DNA of 16,152 nucleotides from positions 1 through 16,152 of the forward strand of contig CABRZN010000033.1 in the NCBI GenBank assembly GCA_902475445.1, read 5' to 3'. A program made the position numbers and the translations under genes. This DNA comes from an uncultured Collinsella sp. (lineage in GTDB: Bacteria > Actinomycetota > Coriobacteriia > Coriobacteriales > Coriobacteriaceae). The notes beneath the pieces are model-generated. The model worked only from the letters and a program-made list of their open reading frames with translations, searched no databases and was not told the DNA's origin. Below are positions 14,629 through 16,152 of this stretch, one piece after another; the first letter of the stretch is position 1, and every line of letters begins with the position of its first letter.

Positions 14629-14684
14629 GCCGACCTCCCCTCGCCACAAGCACAGCGCAAGACAGGGCCCCGCGCATCATTCAC

Positions 14685-14696
14685 GAACGTCTGTTC
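14685..14696 (-). promoter_or_regulatory. LexA (SOS) box of the ruvCAB operon
   Basis: GAAC-AGAC-GTTC on the minus strand is a perfect GAACNNNNGTTC palindrome, the core of the Gram-positive/actinobacterial LexA site; the inner bases also fit the RNRY pattern. It sits over the predicted transcription start, immediately downstream of the -10 at 14703-14698, where bound LexA would block transcription. Confidence 0.75.
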
Positions 14697-14697
14697 T

Positions 14698-14706
14698 AGA
14701 ATAACA
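14698..14706 (-). promoter_or_regulatory. Extended -10 promoter of ruvCAB
   Basis: TGTTATTCT on the minus strand (14706-14698) is a TGn plus TATTCT -10. No -35 consensus is seen. Transcription would begin near 14691, inside the LexA box, with a leader of about 60 nt before the ruvC TTG. Confidence 0.55.
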
Positions 14707-14765
14707 CAACGGGGCCAAGATGCTTAGTTGAAGTATCGGGGTTGGAAGCGAATCCTATCCCATAG

Positions 14766-16152
14766 TTAGTTCTGCGAGAAAAAGGGGAACTGCCTCGGAT
14801 CTACTGGCGGGTGCGGCATCGGGCCACCCTGGGGACTACCTTGCGAGCCGCCCTGACCGCCCATCATCTTATCGATGGCGTCCTGAACCTCGCCCTCGAA
14901 CTTTTTCATTCCCTCGTGTAAACGACGCTGACCGTCCTCAGAGCGCAGCTCCTCCATCTGCTCGGGCGAAATACCCAGTAGCTCGCCCAGCACGCCCATC
15001 ATCTCGTTTCGCACGCGCTCGCTCGTATCCTCGTCAGCAAAACGGCGCACCTCGGCGCGTGCCAGCGAATCGACCGACATACGCTCCTTGCCATTAAGCC
15101 CCAGGTCGGACCACGCGAGCATGTACGGCCAAGAGCGCTCGGCAAACGAGCGGGACGAGACGATCGGTGCCGTCGGCAACATGCGGCGGGCAGCCTCACC
15201 CTGTCGAACGAGCATCAGCAGCAGCGAGCAGGCCTCAGGCTTGCCAGCGGCCATCGGGATATCGTCGAAAGATCGATTGCGGTCCACGTGCGCCTCGAGC
15301 GCGCCATCGACCTCACCCGGCTCAAGCCCGCCGAGCAGCTGTGCCGCGCGATCGAGCATATCGACCGGACCGTCGAGCGTCGAGAGCGCCTGCGCCAGCA
15401 CTCGCTCCATGCAATCCTCCACCGCGTTGAGCGTCACGAGCTCCTGCGGCACCACGGCAGACGTGCGGTTGCGCACGCGCGCCACAAACTCGAGCGTCGA
15501 CAGGTATACGTCACCAAAGGGTGCATAATCGCCCTGGTAGCCACCGCAAAGCGCGGGCGCCGCCAGCGCGTACTCAGTTTTGGACAGCGGGGTCAACGCC
15601 ATCGCACCCAGCTCGAGCGCCGTATCCTCCAGCATGAGGCCCAGCGTGCGAGAGCGCAGGCGCTCGGCGTCGCCCGCCGACACATCGCGGTCGAGCACAC
15701 GCGCGGCATCCGGCGCATCACGCTCAACCGTACGAATATGCAGGCGCTCGGCAATGGCGCGAACGGCGGCGCAACGGGCGGCTTCGGCCTCTTCCTGCGC
15801 CGGCGTAAAGATGCGGTTGCGCCCCAGCACCAGGCCGACCACATTGCGCGGACCCAGGGCGTCGACGGCAAGCGCCGCCAGTAGGGACGACGGCAAGTCG
15901 CCCTCGAGCGCCACCACGGCGCGCGACGTACCGCGGGCGCGGGCGTTATCGCGAACGGCGAGCACCAGCGCCTGCCACAGCCATTCCTCGGAGCGAAACT
16001 CGGGCAGCTCGTGGTCCTCCAAGGCATCGAGCATCACACCGCGCTGGATCTCCTGAACCAGTAGGCTCTCCTCAAAACACGGCGCTTGGGCCACCACGCG
16101 GCCGCAGTCGTCGAGTACAAACGACCCGCCGGTATACACCGACTCGTCGTAC
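14766..16152 (-). CDS. NAD+ synthetase-like protein with degenerate ATP site (partial, 5' end beyond right edge)
   Basis: 461 residues are visible and the frame is open to the right edge, so the N-terminal glutaminase (nitrilase-type) domain lies mostly outside. The first 30 residues match its end (GGSFVLDDCGRVVAQAPCFEESLL). Residues about 55-370 follow glutamine-dependent NAD+ synthetases (ALVLAVRDNARARG, LLAALAVDALGPRNVVGLVLG, SKTEYAL, GDYAPFGDVY, RRMLPTAP...SSRSF). The PP-loop SGGxDS, needed to bind ATP, here reads EGDLPS (about 15905-15888), losing the first Ser, second Gly and Asp. The GTGNKSE block is also reduced to LSKTE. About 110 residues follow that NAD synthetases lack: a charged helical region and a Gly/Gln/Pro-rich end. 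It may hydrolyse glutamine or an amide, or be a non-catalytic partner. NAD synthesis itself is unlikely. Confidence 0.8.
   Translation of the reverse strand, partial: YDESVYTGGSFVLDDCGRVVAQAPCFEESLLVQEIQRGVMLDALEDHELPEFRSEEWLWQALVLAVRDNARARGTSRAVVALEGDLPSSLLAALAVDALGPRNVVGLVLGRNRIFTPAQEEAEAARCAAVRAIAERLHIRTVERDAPDAARVLDRDVSAGDAERLRSRTLGLMLEDTALELGAMALTPLSKTEYALAAPALCGGYQGDYAPFGDVYLSTLEFVARVRNRTSAVVPQELVTLNAVEDCMERVLAQALSTLDGPVDMLDRAAQLLGGLEPGEVDGALEAHVDRNRSFDDIPMAAGKPEACSLLLMLVRQGEAARRMLPTAPIVSSRSFAERSWPYMLAWSDLGLNGKERMSVDSLARAEVRRFADEDTSERVRNEMMGVLGELLGISPEQMEELRSEDGQRRLHEGMKKFEGEVQDAIDKMMGGQGGSQGSPQGGPMPHPPVDPRQFPFFSQN

Overview
The window is a high-GC (roughly 60 %) bacterial chromosome segment. 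GC content, gene style, a ruvC-ruvA-ruvB order and LexA-type regulation all suggest an actinobacterial gut anaerobe of the Coriobacteriia, most like Collinsella. The organism is inferred from overall character; no rRNA or other marker is present.

Left part (1-5041): the window opens on the N-terminus of a minus-strand zinc-ribbon protein that runs off the edge. Two tandem, clearly duplicated lipoprotein genes follow, each a separate transcription unit with its own terminator and with the same 18-bp inverted-repeat motif upstream. After an 18-bp tandem repeat comes a large exported, probably wall-anchored PI-PLC-family protein (Tat signal, trefoil-like domain, PI-PLC X domain, Ig/MBG-like region, LAxTG-type sorting signal). 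Past a strong terminator lies a small minus-strand PH-like protein.

Middle (5042-10545): a DUF1016/YhcG-type nuclease gene is broken by a single frameshift in its catalytic domain. It is followed by a gene-poor stretch, a minus-strand protein with two zinc ribbons and a palindromic operator-like site in its leader, and a CDF metal-efflux transporter with an N-D-D-D metal site and an extra C-terminal domain. Converging with the transporter is a single-pass membrane protein with a PASTA-like ectodomain and a heptad-repeat tail.

Right part (10546-16152, all minus strand): fhs (formate-tetrahydrofolate ligase, one-carbon metabolism) has its own extended -10 promoter and terminator. The ruvC-ruvA-ruvB Holliday-junction operon has TGATG overlaps between genes, a TTG start for ruvC, and a LexA (SOS) box over the predicted transcription start. 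At the right edge is a truncated glutamine-dependent NAD+ synthetase homologue whose ATP-pyrophosphatase signature (SGGxDS) is destroyed and which carries a novel C-terminal tail, so it is a likely pseudoenzyme.

No CRISPR array, tRNA, rRNA, IS element or prophage was seen. Most of the window looks like ordinary core and envelope genes. The least explained items are the NAD synthetase-like pseudoenzyme, the shared inverted-repeat motif, and the surface PI-PLC.
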